This document shows positions 8,791 to 19,621 of a DNA stretch of 64,000 nucleotides, piece by piece. The translations under genes and the position numbers were made by a program. Origin of the DNA: Mycobacteroides saopaulense. GTDB lineage: Bacteria > Actinomycetota > Actinomycetes > Mycobacteriales > Mycobacteriaceae. The notes beneath the pieces are model-generated. The model was not told the DNA's origin and made no database searches. It worked only from the letters and a program-made list of their open reading frames with translations. Numbering within the stretch: the first letter of the stretch is position 1; each line of letters begins with the position of its first letter. The DNA is taken from positions 806,001-870,000 of the forward strand of contig NZ_CP010271.1 in assembly GCF_001456355.1 (NCBI RefSeq), given 5' to 3'.

Positions 8791-9417
8791 ATGTCATCGA
8801 ATGTTCCTGTAAAGCTAGTTTCCTATGTTGCTGGCGTTTGTGCTGCAGTAGGCGTGGGGCTGCTTTCCGGGGGTACGGTTGTCGCGCACGCCGACCCGGC
8901 CTTCCCCGATCTCAACGGATTCGCCGCGGTGCCGCCGGACGGATTCTTCGTCACCAACGAGAACTCGTCGGTGCGGTCGATCCACTTCTCCACGCCCGAC
9001 GGCATCGGCTGCATGTTCCGGGCGTCGGCGAACATCTCGCCGAACTCCCGGCAGCGCTTGAGCTGCGACGGCGCCGTTCCCGGAATTCCGGGAGATGCGC
9101 AGACCGCCCCGAACGTGCCCGGCATCGGCGGCGCGAGTGCGAATGTGCCGGGCCTGGGCGGTGTGAACCTGCCCGGTGTGGGCACCTGCCCGATGGGCAC
9201 CGTCGCGCAGAAGGGTGACGGTGCCTTCGAGATCAGCAAGGGCGCCTGGTCCTGTGGCACCAAACCGGAGGCGCCGCTGCTCAACGTCGGGCAGAAGCTC
9301 ACCTACGGCAATGTCACCTGCGCTGTCGGGGCGGGCAACCTGACCGCGTGCCAGGTGTCCATGGGTGATCAGAAGCACGGGTTCGTGCTGCAACCCTCAG
9401 GCAGCACGTCCTTCTAA
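8791..9417 (+). CDS. Secreted hypothetical mycobacterial protein
   Basis: A 208-residue protein with a Sec signal peptide: short polar start, hydrophobic core ([20 protein letters not shown]) and an AHA-DP cleavage region around residue 35. The mature part has four or more cysteines (GCMFRAS, LSCDG, GTCPMG, WSCGT, VTCAVG) suggesting disulfides, and a central Pro/Gly-rich stretch with repeated NVPG(I/L)GG units (about residues 105-130). I recognise the general layout (surface-exposed, cysteine-spaced) from mycobacterial secreted proteins but no named family. ATG 8791 puts the signal peptide at a normal distance; an earlier ATG at 8749 is in frame. Its last 21 bases overlap the convergent monooxygenase gene. 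Confidence 0.8.
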   Translation: MSSNVPVKLVSYVAGVCAAVGVGLLSGGTVVAHADPAFPDLNGFAAVPPDGFFVTNENSSVRSIHFSTPDGIGCMFRASANISPNSRQRLSCDGAVPGIPGDAQTAPNVPGIGGASANVPGLGGVNLPGVGTCPMGTVAQKGDGAFEISKGAWSCGTKPEAPLLNVGQKLTYGNVTCAVGAGNLTACQVSMGDQKHGFVLQPSGSTSF

Positions 9418-10449
9418 ATAGTTCGTCAGCTCGACGACGGCGGCACGTGAGGCCCGGTTGGCGCCGATCGTGCTGGCCGAGGATCCGTACCCCAACAGGT
9501 GGATGGCGGGCTGTCCGGCGACTTGCGTGAGCAGCCGGCCGGTCATGGTGATGCCGCCGAGGTTGTTGCGCAGGCGTAGCGGTGCCAGATGATCCAGTGC
9601 ATGCCGGAATCCCGTGCACCACAGGATCACGTCGACATCCAGCGAACTGCGGTCGGGCCATTGCACCCCGGCCGGTGTGATCCGGCTGAACATGGGGCGC
9701 CGGGCGAGCACGCCGCGCTGCGATGCCTCGGCCATCTCCGGCGTCCACGGCAGCCCCGTCGCAGAGACCACCGATCGCTGCGGCTCCCCGCGCCGCGAGC
9801 GTTCGTCGACCCCGGCCACCGCGGCGCGGAGGCGGTCGGTGGTGAAATCGGTGACGAACACCGGCTCGCGCCGAGTCACCCAGGACGTGCGGGTGACGTT
9901 CGATATCTCGATCAGCAGCTGCACCGCGGACACCCCGCCCCCGACCACCAGCACGTGCCGGTCCGCGAACTCCTCCGGGCTGCGGTAGTCGTGGGTGTGC
10001 AGCTGACGTCCGCCGAAGGTGGCCGCGCCCGGTACGAACGGGACGAATGGCTTGTCCCAGGTGCCGGTGGCGTTGATCAGCCCATCGGCGGTGAACTCGC
10101 CGGCCGAGGTATCGAGCGCGAAGCCACCCCCGACCGACCGGACCGTCCGTACATGCACGGGCCGACGGACATCGAGGGCGTAGCGGTGCTCGTACTCGCC
10201 GAAGTACCTGGGCATGGCGGTCGAGGCCTTGATGGTGCCCGTCTCGTCGAACGGCAGGCCCGGCAGCTGGTAAATCCGATTGGTGTTGTCGAGTGTCAAC
10301 GTGGGCCAGCGGAACTGCCAGGCCCCGCCCGGCCCGGGGGAGTGATCGAGGATGACAAATCCGTTGCCGGGCTCTAGGCCGCGCCGCCGCAGGAAGTACC
10401 CCGCCGCGATCCCGGCCTGCCCGCCACCTATCACGGCGACGGTAGTCAT
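9397..10449 (-). CDS. Flavin-containing monooxygenase / NAD(P)-binding oxidoreductase
   Basis: A 350-residue flavoprotein. It begins with an FAD-binding Rossmann motif ([14 protein letters not shown]), contains a second nucleotide-binding motif for NAD(P)H mid-protein ([12 protein letters not shown]), and has the ATGTWDKP and [10 protein letters not shown] stretches typical of the YUCCA/CzcO-like monooxygenases. Such proteins oxygenate nucleophilic N or S groups or carbonyls in the cytoplasm. The start is ATG 10449 (ATG 10458 possible); the frame stays open upstream across echA6, but that part is antisense to a recognised gene. It is divergent from echA6 with a 24-base gap, so the two promoters overlap. 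Substrate unknown. Confidence 0.87.
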   Translation of the reverse strand: MTTVAVIGGGQAGIAAGYFLRRRGLEPGNGFVILDHSPGPGGAWQFRWPTLTLDNTNRIYQLPGLPFDETGTIKASTAMPRYFGEYEHRYALDVRRPVHVRTVRSVGGGFALDTSAGEFTADGLINATGTWDKPFVPFVPGAATFGGRQLHTHDYRSPEEFADRHVLVVGGGVSAVQLLIEISNVTRTSWVTRREPVFVTDFTTDRLRAAVAGVDERSRRGEPQRSVVSATGLPWTPEMAEASQRGVLARRPMFSRITPAGVQWPDRSSLDVDVILWCTGFRHALDHLAPLRLRNNLGGITMTGRLLTQVAGQPAIHLLGYGSSASTIGANRASRAAVVELTNYLEGRAA

Positions 10450-10473
10450 GCGGGCCATATTAGGGTGGTCGCC

Positions 10474-11205
10474 ATGATTGGTGTAACTAGCGACGGTCCC
10501 GTCACCACCATTGAGCTGCAGCGCCCCGAACGGCGCAACGCGGTCACCTACGAGCTTGCGATCGCCTTCGCCGAGGAGGTCACGAAGGCCGCGGAAACCG
10601 CCCGCGCCATTGTCGTCACCGGGCAGGGCACCTCGTTCTGCGCCGGTGCCGATCTGTCCAGCGGCGCTCCCGATCCCGACAAGTTCGCCGATGCCTGGCA
10701 GCACTCGATCAAGAGCATCGATGCCGCCGACATCCCCGTCATCGCCGCCGTCAACGGCCCGGCCATCGGCGCGGGCGTCATGCTGGCGATGGTTGCCGAT
10801 CTGCGTGTGGTCTCCGAGACCGCACGCTTCCAGTTCCCCGTCGCCAAATATGGCATCGCGCTGGACAACTGGAGCATCCGGAGGTTGTCCTCGTTGGTCG
10901 GATACGGCCGTGCGCGCGGCATGTTGCTGGCCGCCGAGCCGCTCGACGCACAGACCGCGTTCCAGACCGGGATGGCCAACCGCATCGGTGAGCTTGCCGA
11001 CGCGCAGGCCTGGGCGGCCGAGCTCGCAGGCTTCGCGCCGCTGGCGCTCAAGCACGCCAAGCGCGTGCTCAACGACGACGGTGCGTTCGAGGACCAGTGG
11101 CCCGTGCACAAGGAGCTGTTCGACAAGGCGTGGAGCAGCCAGGACATCATCGAGGCTCAGGTCGCGCGAATCCAGAAGCGTCCCCCCAACTTTCAGGGAG
11201 CCTGA
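10474..11205 (+). CDS. echA6: Enoyl-CoA hydratase-like fatty acid shuttle protein EchA6
   Basis: A 243-residue crotonase-fold protein, the same length as M. tuberculosis EchA6, with clearly matching segments ([29 protein letters not shown] region, and [18 protein letters not shown] at the C-terminus). EchA6 lacks hydratase catalytic acids and is known to shuttle long-chain fatty acids to FAS-II for mycolate synthesis; it is the target of certain tetrahydropyrazolopyrimidines. The substrate cavity segment [13 protein letters not shown] is present. ATG 10474 is chosen; a GTG lies three codons upstream. The next gene starts 2 bases after its stop, so the pair echA6 and the metallo-hydrolase gene is probably an operon. 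Confidence 0.93.
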   Translation: MIGVTSDGPVTTIELQRPERRNAVTYELAIAFAEEVTKAAETARAIVVTGQGTSFCAGADLSSGAPDPDKFADAWQHSIKSIDAADIPVIAAVNGPAIGAGVMLAMVADLRVVSETARFQFPVAKYGIALDNWSIRRLSSLVGYGRARGMLLAAEPLDAQTAFQTGMANRIGELADAQAWAAELAGFAPLALKHAKRVLNDDGAFEDQWPVHKELFDKAWSSQDIIEAQVARIQKRPPNFQGA

Positions 11206-11207
11206 GC

Positions 11208-13015
<1,808 letters not shown>

Positions 13016-13066
13016 TCACCCGCGTCCATACCGGCGACGCTATGCACTGGTCGCTACTGTGCAGGG

Positions 13067-15469
13067 GTGGCAACGATCGAGGAATTGACCGCGAGCGGGT
13101 TGACCGCCGCCGAGGTCGCTGAGCGGGTAGCGCAGGGAAAGACCAACGACGTCCCGTCCCGTGCGGCGCGCAGCGTGTCGGACATCGTGCGAGCCAACGT
13201 GTTCACCCGAATCAACGCGATTCTCGGCGTGCTGCTCATCATCGTGCTGTCCACCGGTTCGATCATCAACGGCGCATTCGGCCTGCTGATCATCGCCAAC
13301 AGCGCCGTCGGCATCATCCAGGAGCTGCGCGCCAAGCAGACACTCGACAAGCTCGCGATCGTCGGCCAGACCCGACCGCTGGTGCGGCGCGACGGCGTGG
13401 CCACGGCGCTGCCGCCCAACGAGGTGGTTCTCGACGACATCATCGAGCTGGGCCCCGGCGACCAGATCGTGGTGGATGGCGAGGTGATCGAGGAGGCCGC
13501 CCTCGAAATCGATGAGTCGCTGCTGACCGGTGAGGCCGATGCCATCGACAAGACCGTTGGTTCCCAGGTGCTTTCGGGCAGCTTCGTGGTGGCCGGCAGC
13601 GGCGCGTACCGGGCCACCAAGGTGGGTCGGGAAGCTTACGCGGCCAAGCTCGCCGAGGAGGCGTCCAAGTTCACCCTGGTGCACTCCGAGCTCCGTAACG
13701 GCATCAACAAGATTCTGCAGTTCATCACCTATCTGCTGTTGCCCGCGGGCGCGCTGATCATCTACACCCAGCTGTTCACCACCGACGACAGCTGGCAGGA
13801 ATCAGTGCTTCGCATGGTCGGCGCTCTGGTCCCGATGGTGCCCGAGGGTCTGGTGTTGATGACGTCAATCGCCTTCGCGGTCGGCGTGATTCGGCTGGGC
13901 CGGCGGCAATGCCTGGTGCAGGAGCTGCCCGCCATCGAGGGGCTGGCGCGGGTGGACACGGTGTGTGCCGACAAAACCGGGACCCTCACCGAGAACGGAA
14001 TGCGGCTCTCGGACGTGCGTAGCGCCGACGGTGGTGACGACGAGGATGCCCTCGCGGTGCTGGCCCAGCTCGCGGCCGACGACCCACGTCCGAACGCGAG
14101 TATCGCCGCCATCGCCGAGGCGTACGACACCCCGCCTGGCTGGAAATCGACTGCGATCGCCCCATTCTCGTCGGCCAAGAAGTGGAGCGGCGCGTCCTAC
14201 GGTGAGCACGGCAACTGGGTGATCGGTGCGCCCGACGTACTACTGGATCCCGCCGATTCCATCGCCACCACCGCCGAGGAGATCGGTTCCCAGGGTCTGC
14301 GGGTGCTGCTGCTGGCCTCGGTGGAATTGCCCGTCGACCACGAGCACGCGCCCGGTGCCGTGACACCGCGTGCGCTGGTGGTGCTGGAACAGAAGATCCG
14401 TCCCGACGCCCGCGAAACTCTTGATTACTTTGCTTCCCAGCATGTTTCGATCAAGGTGATCTCGGGTGACAACGCGGTGTCGGTGAGTGCGGTGGCGCAG
14501 ACGCTCGGGCTGTCCGGTGCCGCGGTGGACGCGCGCACACTGCCTACCGACACCGATAAGTTGGCCGACACCCTGGCCGACGCGACCACCTTTGGACGGG
14601 TGCGGCCCGACCAGAAGCGTGCGATGGTCAAGGCGCTGCAATCGCATGGACACACCGTCGCGATGACCGGTGACGGCGTCAACGACGTGCTGGCCCTCAA
14701 GGACGCCGACATCGGTGTCGCGATGGGCGCGGGCAGCTCGGCCTCACGCGCGGTGGCTCAGATCGTGCTGTTGGACAACAAGTTCGCCACTTTGCCCTAC
14801 GTGGTTGCCGAGGGCCGTCGCGTCATCGGGAACATCGAACGGGTCTCCAACCTGTTCCTCACCAAGACGGTCTACTCGGTGCTACTGGCGCTGACGGTGG
14901 GACTCGCGGGCCTGGGTTCGAAGATCTTCCACTACGGCGCCGTTCCGTTCCCGTTTCAGCCGATCCATGTCACCATCGCCGCCTGGTTCACCATCGGCAT
15001 CCCGGCATTCATCCTCTCGCTGGCGCCGAACAACGAACGCGCGCAGACGGGATTCGTACGCCGGGTGATGCTGTCGGCGATCCCATCGGGTCTGACGGTG
15101 GGTGTCGCGACATTCCTGTCCTACCTGTTGGCCCGTCAGATCCTGCACGTCACGGGCAACAGTGCCCAGGCCTCGACCGCTGCACTGATCACCGAACTCG
15201 TCGCGGCGGTGTGGGTGCTCGCGGTGGTCGCTCGCCCCTATCAGTGGTGGCGGGTGGCATTGGTGGCGCTTTCGGGCCTCGGCTATGTGGCGATCTTCGC
15301 GATTCCCTTGGCGCGAAAGGCATTCATGCTCGACCCGAGCAACCTGGCGGTCACCGGACCCGCGCTGGGCATCGGCATCGCGGCGGCCGCGGTCATCGAG
15401 GCGCTGTGGTGGTTGCAGGGCAAGTGGTCCGGCCAGCCCCGTCACTTCTGGGCCACCGAGAACGACTGA
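13067..15469 (+). CDS. ctpE: P-type cation-transporting ATPase CtpE (calcium uptake)
   Basis: An 800-residue P-type ATPase; M. tuberculosis CtpE is about 797. The phosphorylation motif is [12 protein letters not shown], the actuator-domain motif is SLLTGEAD, and the hinge motif is [22 protein letters not shown]. The fourth transmembrane helix has PMVPEGL, which resembles the PEGL motif of calcium-type pumps. Long stretches ([31 protein letters not shown]) match CtpE. CtpE in mycobacteria mediates Ca2+ uptake and supports envelope integrity. GTG 13067 begins just before the conserved N-terminus; an upstream GTG at 13007 is possible. It follows the echA6-Rv0906 pair as in M. tuberculosis, but a methyltransferase and a different intervening gene content separate them. 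Confidence 0.94.
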   Translation: MATIEELTASGLTAAEVAERVAQGKTNDVPSRAARSVSDIVRANVFTRINAILGVLLIIVLSTGSIINGAFGLLIIANSAVGIIQELRAKQTLDKLAIVGQTRPLVRRDGVATALPPNEVVLDDIIELGPGDQIVVDGEVIEEAALEIDESLLTGEADAIDKTVGSQVLSGSFVVAGSGAYRATKVGREAYAAKLAEEASKFTLVHSELRNGINKILQFITYLLLPAGALIIYTQLFTTDDSWQESVLRMVGALVPMVPEGLVLMTSIAFAVGVIRLGRRQCLVQELPAIEGLARVDTVCADKTGTLTENGMRLSDVRSADGGDDEDALAVLAQLAADDPRPNASIAAIAEAYDTPPGWKSTAIAPFSSAKKWSGASYGEHGNWVIGAPDVLLDPADSIATTAEEIGSQGLRVLLLASVELPVDHEHAPGAVTPRALVVLEQKIRPDARETLDYFASQHVSIKVISGDNAVSVSAVAQTLGLSGAAVDARTLPTDTDKLADTLADATTFGRVRPDQKRAMVKALQSHGHTVAMTGDGVNDVLALKDADIGVAMGAGSSASRAVAQIVLLDNKFATLPYVVAEGRRVIGNIERVSNLFLTKTVYSVLLALTVGLAGLGSKIFHYGAVPFPFQPIHVTIAAWFTIGIPAFILSLAPNNERAQTGFVRRVMLSAIPSGLTVGVATFLSYLLARQILHVTGNSAQASTAALITELVAAVWVLAVVARPYQWWRVALVALSGLGYVAIFAIPLARKAFMLDPSNLAVTGPALGIGIAAAAVIEALWWLQGKWSGQPRHFWATEND

Positions 15470-15777
15470 GCCGGCGAAATAAATCGGATGCGCTCTGCAC
15501 GAGCGGTTCGCTATCTTTGCTGGCGCGGAGATCAAGCGGCGCCCCGGCATCGCCGGTCGGTGTACCGCGTATTGGACCTTCGCCTTAGTGGCATGCCCTC
15601 TTAAGGCTATTGGGTTCGAGTCCCATACGGGTGGCTTCCGGGCCGCGTGCCGTGAGGTTCGCGGATCGGTCTTGCGGGGAACGCTGCGGCGATTCCTCCC
15701 GCCGATTCGCGATGCGGTCCGGAAGGCGCTGCTCCGCAACAGGATTACAACAATACAAGTAAGAGAGGTGAACAAGG
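15470..15777. other. 308-base gap with a T-arm-like fragment
   Basis: No convincing gene lies between ctpE and the band-7 gene. At about 15620-15634 the sequence GGGTTCGAGTCCC matches a tRNA T-arm (stem, TTCGAGT loop, stem), but a 5' acceptor strand and D-arm cannot be paired with it, so it is not a functional tRNA. The right end holds a purine-rich ribosome site (AGAGAGG about 15761-15767) for the next gene and AT-richer sequence (CAACAATACAAGTAAG) that may be its promoter. Confidence 0.5.
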
Positions 15778-16446
15778 ATGAGTATGTGGGATGACATTTT
15801 CGGCGAGAAGGTCACGATCATGGAATGGCAGCGCGGCGTGCTGTACCGCGACGGTGCGTTCAAGGCGGTGCTGACGCCAGGCGTGCACTACACGCGCCCG
15901 CGTACCGACACCTTGATCACCGTGGATATGCGCGCGCAGTCGGTACAGGTAGCTGGCCAGGATGTGCTGACCGCGGACGGCTTCACCGTCAAGGTGTCGG
16001 CCGTCGCCGAGTACAAGGCGGCCAAGTCGGCCATCTTTGCGGCTGCGGCCAACGTGCACTGGGGCATCTACCTACAGGCGCAGCTGCAGGTGCGTGATGC
16101 CGTCGCGGCGCAGACTCTTGACGAGCTGCTGGCGCAGCGAGGTCAGTTCCTGGGCGCCGACGCCGCGGCCAAGCTCGAGGCCGAGGTCGAGGAGTTGGGC
16201 GTCACGGTGACCCGCTTCGTCATCAAGGACATCATGCTGTCCGGCGAGGTGCGTAAGGCACTGGTGGAGCCGCTGCTGGCCCGGGAGGCGGGCAAGGCTC
16301 AGCTGGAGCGGGCTCGTGCCGACGCGGCGGTGCTGCGGTCGATGGCCAACACCGCAAAGCTGCTGCGGGAGAACCCGGAGCTGCTGCAGCTGCGGACCCT
16401 GGAGTCGGTGGCAGAGGGTAAGGCGATGGTCGTCCTCAACCGCTGA
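15778..16446 (+). CDS. SPFH/band-7 domain protein (slipin-like) without membrane anchor
   Basis: A 222-residue band-7 protein. The SPFH core is recognisable: VYRDGAFKAVLTPGVHY-type start, TDTLITVDMRAQSVQV, the LTADGFTVKVSAVAEYKA strand pair, and a C-terminal helical part rich in Ala/Glu/Arg (EAGKAQLERARADAAVLR) that should form a coiled coil for oligomerisation. Slipins and stomatins normally carry an N-terminal hydrophobic hairpin; here the protein starts directly with MSMWDDIFGEKVTIMEW and lacks one. It may therefore be peripheral or cytoplasmic. It stands alone between ctpE and the convergent methyltransferase, whose stop is 3 bases away. Function unknown; membrane-domain scaffolding is the family role. 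Confidence 0.85.
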   Translation: MSMWDDIFGEKVTIMEWQRGVLYRDGAFKAVLTPGVHYTRPRTDTLITVDMRAQSVQVAGQDVLTADGFTVKVSAVAEYKAAKSAIFAAAANVHWGIYLQAQLQVRDAVAAQTLDELLAQRGQFLGADAAAKLEAEVEELGVTVTRFVIKDIMLSGEVRKALVEPLLAREAGKAQLERARADAAVLRSMANTAKLLRENPELLQLRTLESVAEGKAMVVLNR

Positions 16447-16449
16447 GTG

Positions 16450-17283
16450 CTAGAAGCTGAACCGCATGATTCTGCCGATATCGCGCAGCGCGGGGATGCG
16501 GGAGATGACCTTCATCTGAATGCGGCCCGAAAGTGGCAGGTGTTCCTCACCTGCCACGTCGGTGCTGTGCAGGTCTTCGATGCAGCGCAGCGCGGGATGC
16601 AGCGCTTCGATCTGCCCGGGATCGTCGATACCCCAGTGCAGGGTGGCGCCGGCGTTGCGCACGGCGGGCACCAGCTTCTGCAGCTTGATGCCGATGCTGC
16701 CGTAGCAGTCGAACGCCAGCTGGCCACTGGGAAAGCGCCCGGTGATCCGACGGATCAGGGACTGGCCCTCGGCCTGCGTCAGGTACATCGTCAATCCCTC
16801 GAACACCGCGAGAGTGGGGCGGTCGGCGGGGATGCCTTCCAACCAGGCATCATCGGTGACGGAGCTTTCGATCAGCCGGTAGTCGCCGCCGCGTTCGGGC
16901 AGCAGCGTGCGTCGCAGTGCGACCACGTCGGGGTAGTCGACGTCGACCCAGCGCACGGTGTCGGGCGGATCGATCCGGAAGACGCGGGTGTCCAGTCCGC
17001 AGGCCAGGTGCAGCACTGTCGACTCCCGGTGTGTGGCGAGAAACTCCGAGGTCCAGACGTCGAGCTGGCGGGCGCGCAGCGCGACGCCGACCGCCTGGGT
17101 GTCTTTGATCTTGGTTTTGGAGAAGTCGTAGTCGATGCGCGCGACGGCCTCGGCGGCATAGTGGTCATGAAGAACGGAATGAGGAGACTTGGCGTCCTGC
17201 GCCCGTCCGTACAGCGTGGCCAGCATGGTCTCGGGGGCGCCGGTCAGTGCGATTTTCACGCGGTCCGTCACTCGACCCAACAT
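16450..17283 (-). CDS. LCM/PPM1-family SAM-dependent methyltransferase
   Basis: A 277-residue protein of the leucine carboxyl methyltransferase-like family that is strongly expanded in mycobacteria. Diagnostic stretches are VLHLACGLDTRVFRIDPP (SAM motif), WVDVDYPDVVALRR (acidic Asp after the motif) and AVFEGLTMYLT, the EGLxMYL motif of the family. The start at 17283 (MLGRVTDRVKIAL) gives a normal N-terminus; the frame remains open further upstream into the antitoxin promoter region. Homologues methylate small molecules such as polyketides, but most mycobacterial members have no known substrate. It is divergent from the small-protein gene at 17338 with a 54-base gap. Confidence 0.88.
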   Translation of the reverse strand: MLGRVTDRVKIALTGAPETMLATLYGRAQDAKSPHSVLHDHYAAEAVARIDYDFSKTKIKDTQAVGVALRARQLDVWTSEFLATHRESTVLHLACGLDTRVFRIDPPDTVRWVDVDYPDVVALRRTLLPERGGDYRLIESSVTDDAWLEGIPADRPTLAVFEGLTMYLTQAEGQSLIRRITGRFPSGQLAFDCYGSIGIKLQKLVPAVRNAGATLHWGIDDPGQIEALHPALRCIEDLHSTDVAGEEHLPLSGRIQMKVISRIPALRDIGRIMRFSF

Positions 17284-17337
17284 ACGCCGCGATCTCGTAT
17301 TACAGTTGCGCCGTCCCAGACGAAGGAGAACCCACAC

Positions 17338-17562
17338 ATGGCTGATTTCAAGGGCCTCATCGACAAGCTCAAGAGCCTGTTGGCGGGCAACAAGGACAAG
17401 GTGAACCAGGCCGTCGACAAGGTCGGCGACGTGATCGACTCCAAGACCGGTGGCAAGTACACCTCGGTGGTGGACAAGGTGCAGGATGCCGCCAAGAGCG
17501 CGGTCGACAAGGTCAACTCAGCTGAAGGCTCCGAATCCCCTAAGGACGGCGACGCTCAGTAA
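17338..17562 (+). CDS. Rv0909-like small protein (putative antitoxin, DUF-type Lys/Ala-rich helix)
   Basis: A 74-residue Lys/Asp/Val-rich protein: MADFKGLIDKLKSLLAGNKDKV, then VDKVGDVIDSKTGGKY, a central helix and a charged tail. The pattern (KxLL-xNxDKV, (A/V)GxxxDxKTxGKY, D(A)A(K)) matches Rv0909 of M. tuberculosis, listed as the antitoxin partner of Rv0910. A strong ribosome site (GAAGGAGAA, 17321-17329) precedes ATG 17338. In M. tuberculosis the partner follows at once; here a lipase gene of about 1.2 kb intervenes, so the pairing is split. The annotation of Rv0909-type proteins as antitoxins rests on growth assays in M. tuberculosis; a simple small helical-repeat protein is also possible. 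Confidence 0.78.
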   Translation: MADFKGLIDKLKSLLAGNKDKVNQAVDKVGDVIDSKTGGKYTSVVDKVQDAAKSAVDKVNSAEGSESPKDGDAQ

Positions 17563-18721
17563 GCGGCTGGCGCCGCTACTTGCGGCGCTGGTGCTGATCA
17601 CGGCGGCCTGCGCGCGGGTCGAGGCGGAAGGTGTTGCACCCCAGCCTCCCTCGCCGCCGCCGGGTGAGGTGCTATCCGATGCGCCGTTGTCGCTGGCGGC
17701 GGATCTCGATGCCATCGCCGACGGCCATTTGGTCCGTTACATGTCGACCTCGGGTGCCACCGGTACGCCAACCGAAGTGACGGGCGTCGTCTTTTCTCCG
17801 AAAGGTGAACCGCCACAATTAGGTTGGCCCATCGTATCGGTAGGCCATGGCACCACTGGCCTGGACGACGAGTGCGCGGTCTCCCGTGCGCCCGATCTGC
17901 GGGGTTACATCTGGTTGGTACGCAACCTCACCAAGCGTGGCTGGGTGGTGGCGATCACGGATTACGAGGGGCTGGGCGTGCCGGGCCCTCATCCGTATTT
18001 GGAACCGAGATCGGAGGGCTTCAACGTCATCGACGCGGCCCGCGCCGCGGTCTCGCTGATTCCCGGTGCGTCGACGACCTGGGCGGCGATCGGCGCGTCC
18101 CAGGGCGGGCAGGCAACCTGGGCGGCTGCCGAGCTGGCCGGTGATTACGCCCCGGAACTGGATTTTGTCGGGGCGGCCAACCTGTCTCCGGCCGCCGACC
18201 TGACCGACATGGCCACCCACGTCGGTGACGGTCGGTACGACTGGAGCCAGCTCTCGATGATGCCCACATTGCTCACGGGTCTGTCGGTCACCGTGCCGGA
18301 GCTGAGACCGGAGAATTTTCTGCACGGTTCCTTCCAGGACAATCCGCACGACAAGGCGCTGCTGCTGGGATGCCACAACGGACTGGATCCCGCGCGGGCC
18401 GCGGCCATCGGCAGATTGCGCGCCAATGATTTTCACGGCACCACCGCGCAGGACGCGGCGATCTTCGCGCGGGCACTGAAGCGGATCGCATTGCCGCTGG
18501 GGCCGGCATCCGGGCCAATGCTCGTCTACGCCGGAGAGGCCGACAGACTCATCGACGCGCGCTGGATCCACGCCGCGGTGCGACGTGCCTGTGCATTGGG
18601 GGACACGGTGCAGGAGATCGTCGCGCCGGGTAAGGGGCACGTGGACCCCGAGGGGGAGCGTCTCGGGGTGCAATGGATTGCCGACCGGTTTGCCGGAGTT
18701 CCGCCGCCCAGTAACTGCTAG
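17486..18721 (+). CDS. Exported lipase, secretory-lipase (LIP) family, probable lipoprotein
   Basis: An alpha/beta-hydrolase of about 400 residues. The nucleophile elbow is GASQGG, the acid is probably in YAGEADRLID, and the catalytic His in GKGHVDPEGE. Layout and the VSVGHGT and ADYEGLGVPGPH-like stretches are those of the secretory lipase family (as in Candida LIP and mycobacterial homologues). A hydrophobic segment (LAPLLAALVLITAAC, about 17568-17612) with a Cys at its end looks like a lipobox signal. The true start is uncertain: the signal core begins just after the antitoxin stop with no ATG/GTG between, so the start must lie inside the antitoxin gene (ATG 17486 or GTG 17450, other frame) or be a non-canonical codon. 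It sits inserted between Rv0909-like and Rv0910-like genes. Confidence 0.82.
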   Translation: MPPRARSTRSTQLKAPNPLRTATLSKRLAPLLAALVLITAACARVEAEGVAPQPPSPPPGEVLSDAPLSLAADLDAIADGHLVRYMSTSGATGTPTEVTGVVFSPKGEPPQLGWPIVSVGHGTTGLDDECAVSRAPDLRGYIWLVRNLTKRGWVVAITDYEGLGVPGPHPYLEPRSEGFNVIDAARAAVSLIPGASTTWAAIGASQGGQATWAAAELAGDYAPELDFVGAANLSPAADLTDMATHVGDGRYDWSQLSMMPTLLTGLSVTVPELRPENFLHGSFQDNPHDKALLLGCHNGLDPARAAAIGRLRANDFHGTTAQDAAIFARALKRIALPLGPASGPMLVYAGEADRLIDARWIHAAVRRACALGDTVQEIVAPGKGHVDPEGERLGVQWIADRFAGVPPPSNC

Positions 18722-18757
18722 CCATCCGTTGATATTGCTCCGGTATCCTTTGCCGAC

Positions 18758-19201
18758 GTGGCAGCCAAACTGAATTCCTCCATCGATGTGCCCCTCCCTC
18801 CCCAGGAGGCCTGGGAGCACGCCTCGGATCTGCGGCGTTTCGATGAGTGGTTGAGCGTTCACACGGCGTGGCGTAGCAAGTTGCCCGAAACCCTGGAAAA
18901 GGGCACAGTGATCGACTCGATCGTGTGCGTCAAGGGCATGTACAACCGGGTGAAGTGGACCCTGCAGAAGTACGACCCGCCGACCGGGCTGTTCCTGGAC
19001 GGACAGGGCAGGGGTGGCGTGAAGGTCAAGCTCAGGGTGACCATCAGCCCGAAGGGGGCCGGTTCGGTCGTCGACTTCAACCTGCACCTGGGTGGGCCGG
19101 CGATGTTCGGTCCGATCGGCGCGGTGGTGGCCGCCGCGCTGCGCAGCGATATCGACGCCTCGCTGTCGAAGTTCGTTCAAGTTTTTGCATCCGCCTCGTA
19201 A
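18758..19201 (+). CDS. SRPBCC-fold protein, Rv0910-like (putative toxin)
   Basis: A 147-residue START/SRPBCC protein beginning at GTG 18758. The sequence matches Rv0910 closely: SIDVPLPPQEAWEHASDL, EWLSVHTAWRSKLPETLEKGT, VKGMYNRVKWT, and HLGGPAMFGPIGAVVAAALR. Rv0910 is listed in M. tuberculosis as the toxin of the Rv0909-Rv0910 pair, but the SRPBCC fold is that of polyketide cyclase/lipid-binding proteins, so a hydrophobic ligand is equally plausible. It follows the lipase by 36 bases and is likely co-transcribed with it and the small upstream gene. In this arrangement the three genes may form one unit. Confidence 0.87.
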   Translation: MAAKLNSSIDVPLPPQEAWEHASDLRRFDEWLSVHTAWRSKLPETLEKGTVIDSIVCVKGMYNRVKWTLQKYDPPTGLFLDGQGRGGVKVKLRVTISPKGAGSVVDFNLHLGGPAMFGPIGAVVAAALRSDIDASLSKFVQVFASAS

Positions 19202-19314
19202 CCGGCATTTTTCGCGTTCTACCTGCGAAAACATAAGCGACGGTTTGTGATTGGACGAGCATCGAGTTCGTGTCGGTGGTTGGCAGGCTCCCCGATAGGG
19301 AGCAATATGGATAT

Positions 19315-19602
19315 ATGTCAATCACACGGAAGTTCATCGGAACGGTGTTCGCTGCAGGTGCCGGCGCGGTGCTGATCGCTGCTGCCCCCGCCGCCGTGAT
19401 GACCACCGGGGTGCCGACAACCACGTCCAACCAGGTCGTTCTTGCCGATCCCGGTGGCTCGGGTGGCGGTGACGCAGGTGGTGGCGGTGGTTGCTACAAC
19501 GGCGTATGCGGCGGGTGGAATCCCGGGCAGGGCGGCTGGGGCCACGGCTGCTACAACGGAGTTTGTGGCGGCTGGGATGGCCAGCGCGGCTGGGGCAACT
19601 GA
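19315..19602 (+). CDS. Small secreted Gly/Cys-rich protein with two CYNGVCGGW repeats
   Basis: A 95-residue protein: a Sec signal (FIGTVFAAGAGAVLIAAAPAAV), a linker (MTTGVPTTTSNQVVLADPGGSGGGD) and a short mature tail with two copies of GCYNGVCGGW (residues about 62-71 and 80-89), separated by a Gly/Trp-rich spacer. Each repeat has two Cys three residues apart, so four Cys in all, ideal for two tight disulfides or metal binding. The start ATG 19315 is preferred over GTG/ATG at 19270 because it leads directly into the signal peptide. Function unknown; I do not recognise a named family. It is likely its own transcription unit, convergent with the LLM gene 20 bases away. Confidence 0.75.
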   Translation: MSITRKFIGTVFAAGAGAVLIAAAPAAVMTTGVPTTTSNQVVLADPGGSGGGDAGGGGGCYNGVCGGWNPGQGGWGHGCYNGVCGGWDGQRGWGN

Positions 19603-19621
19603 GCCGCCCGGGCCGCACGAG

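Noticed and set aside
15611..15645. tRNA-like T-arm (GGGTTCGAGTCCC)
   Set aside because: No acceptor or D-arm partner can be folded with it and the anticodon-stem area does not pair; a decayed or chance fragment, not a gene.
16447..17337. Rightward open frame leading into the small antitoxin-like protein
   Set aside because: Antisense to the LCM-type methyltransferase; the small protein's RBS and ATG 17338 are clear.
17819..19321. 500-codon open frame on the minus strand
   Set aside because: Antisense to the lipase and the Rv0910-like gene, composition typical of high-GC shadow frames, no motif.
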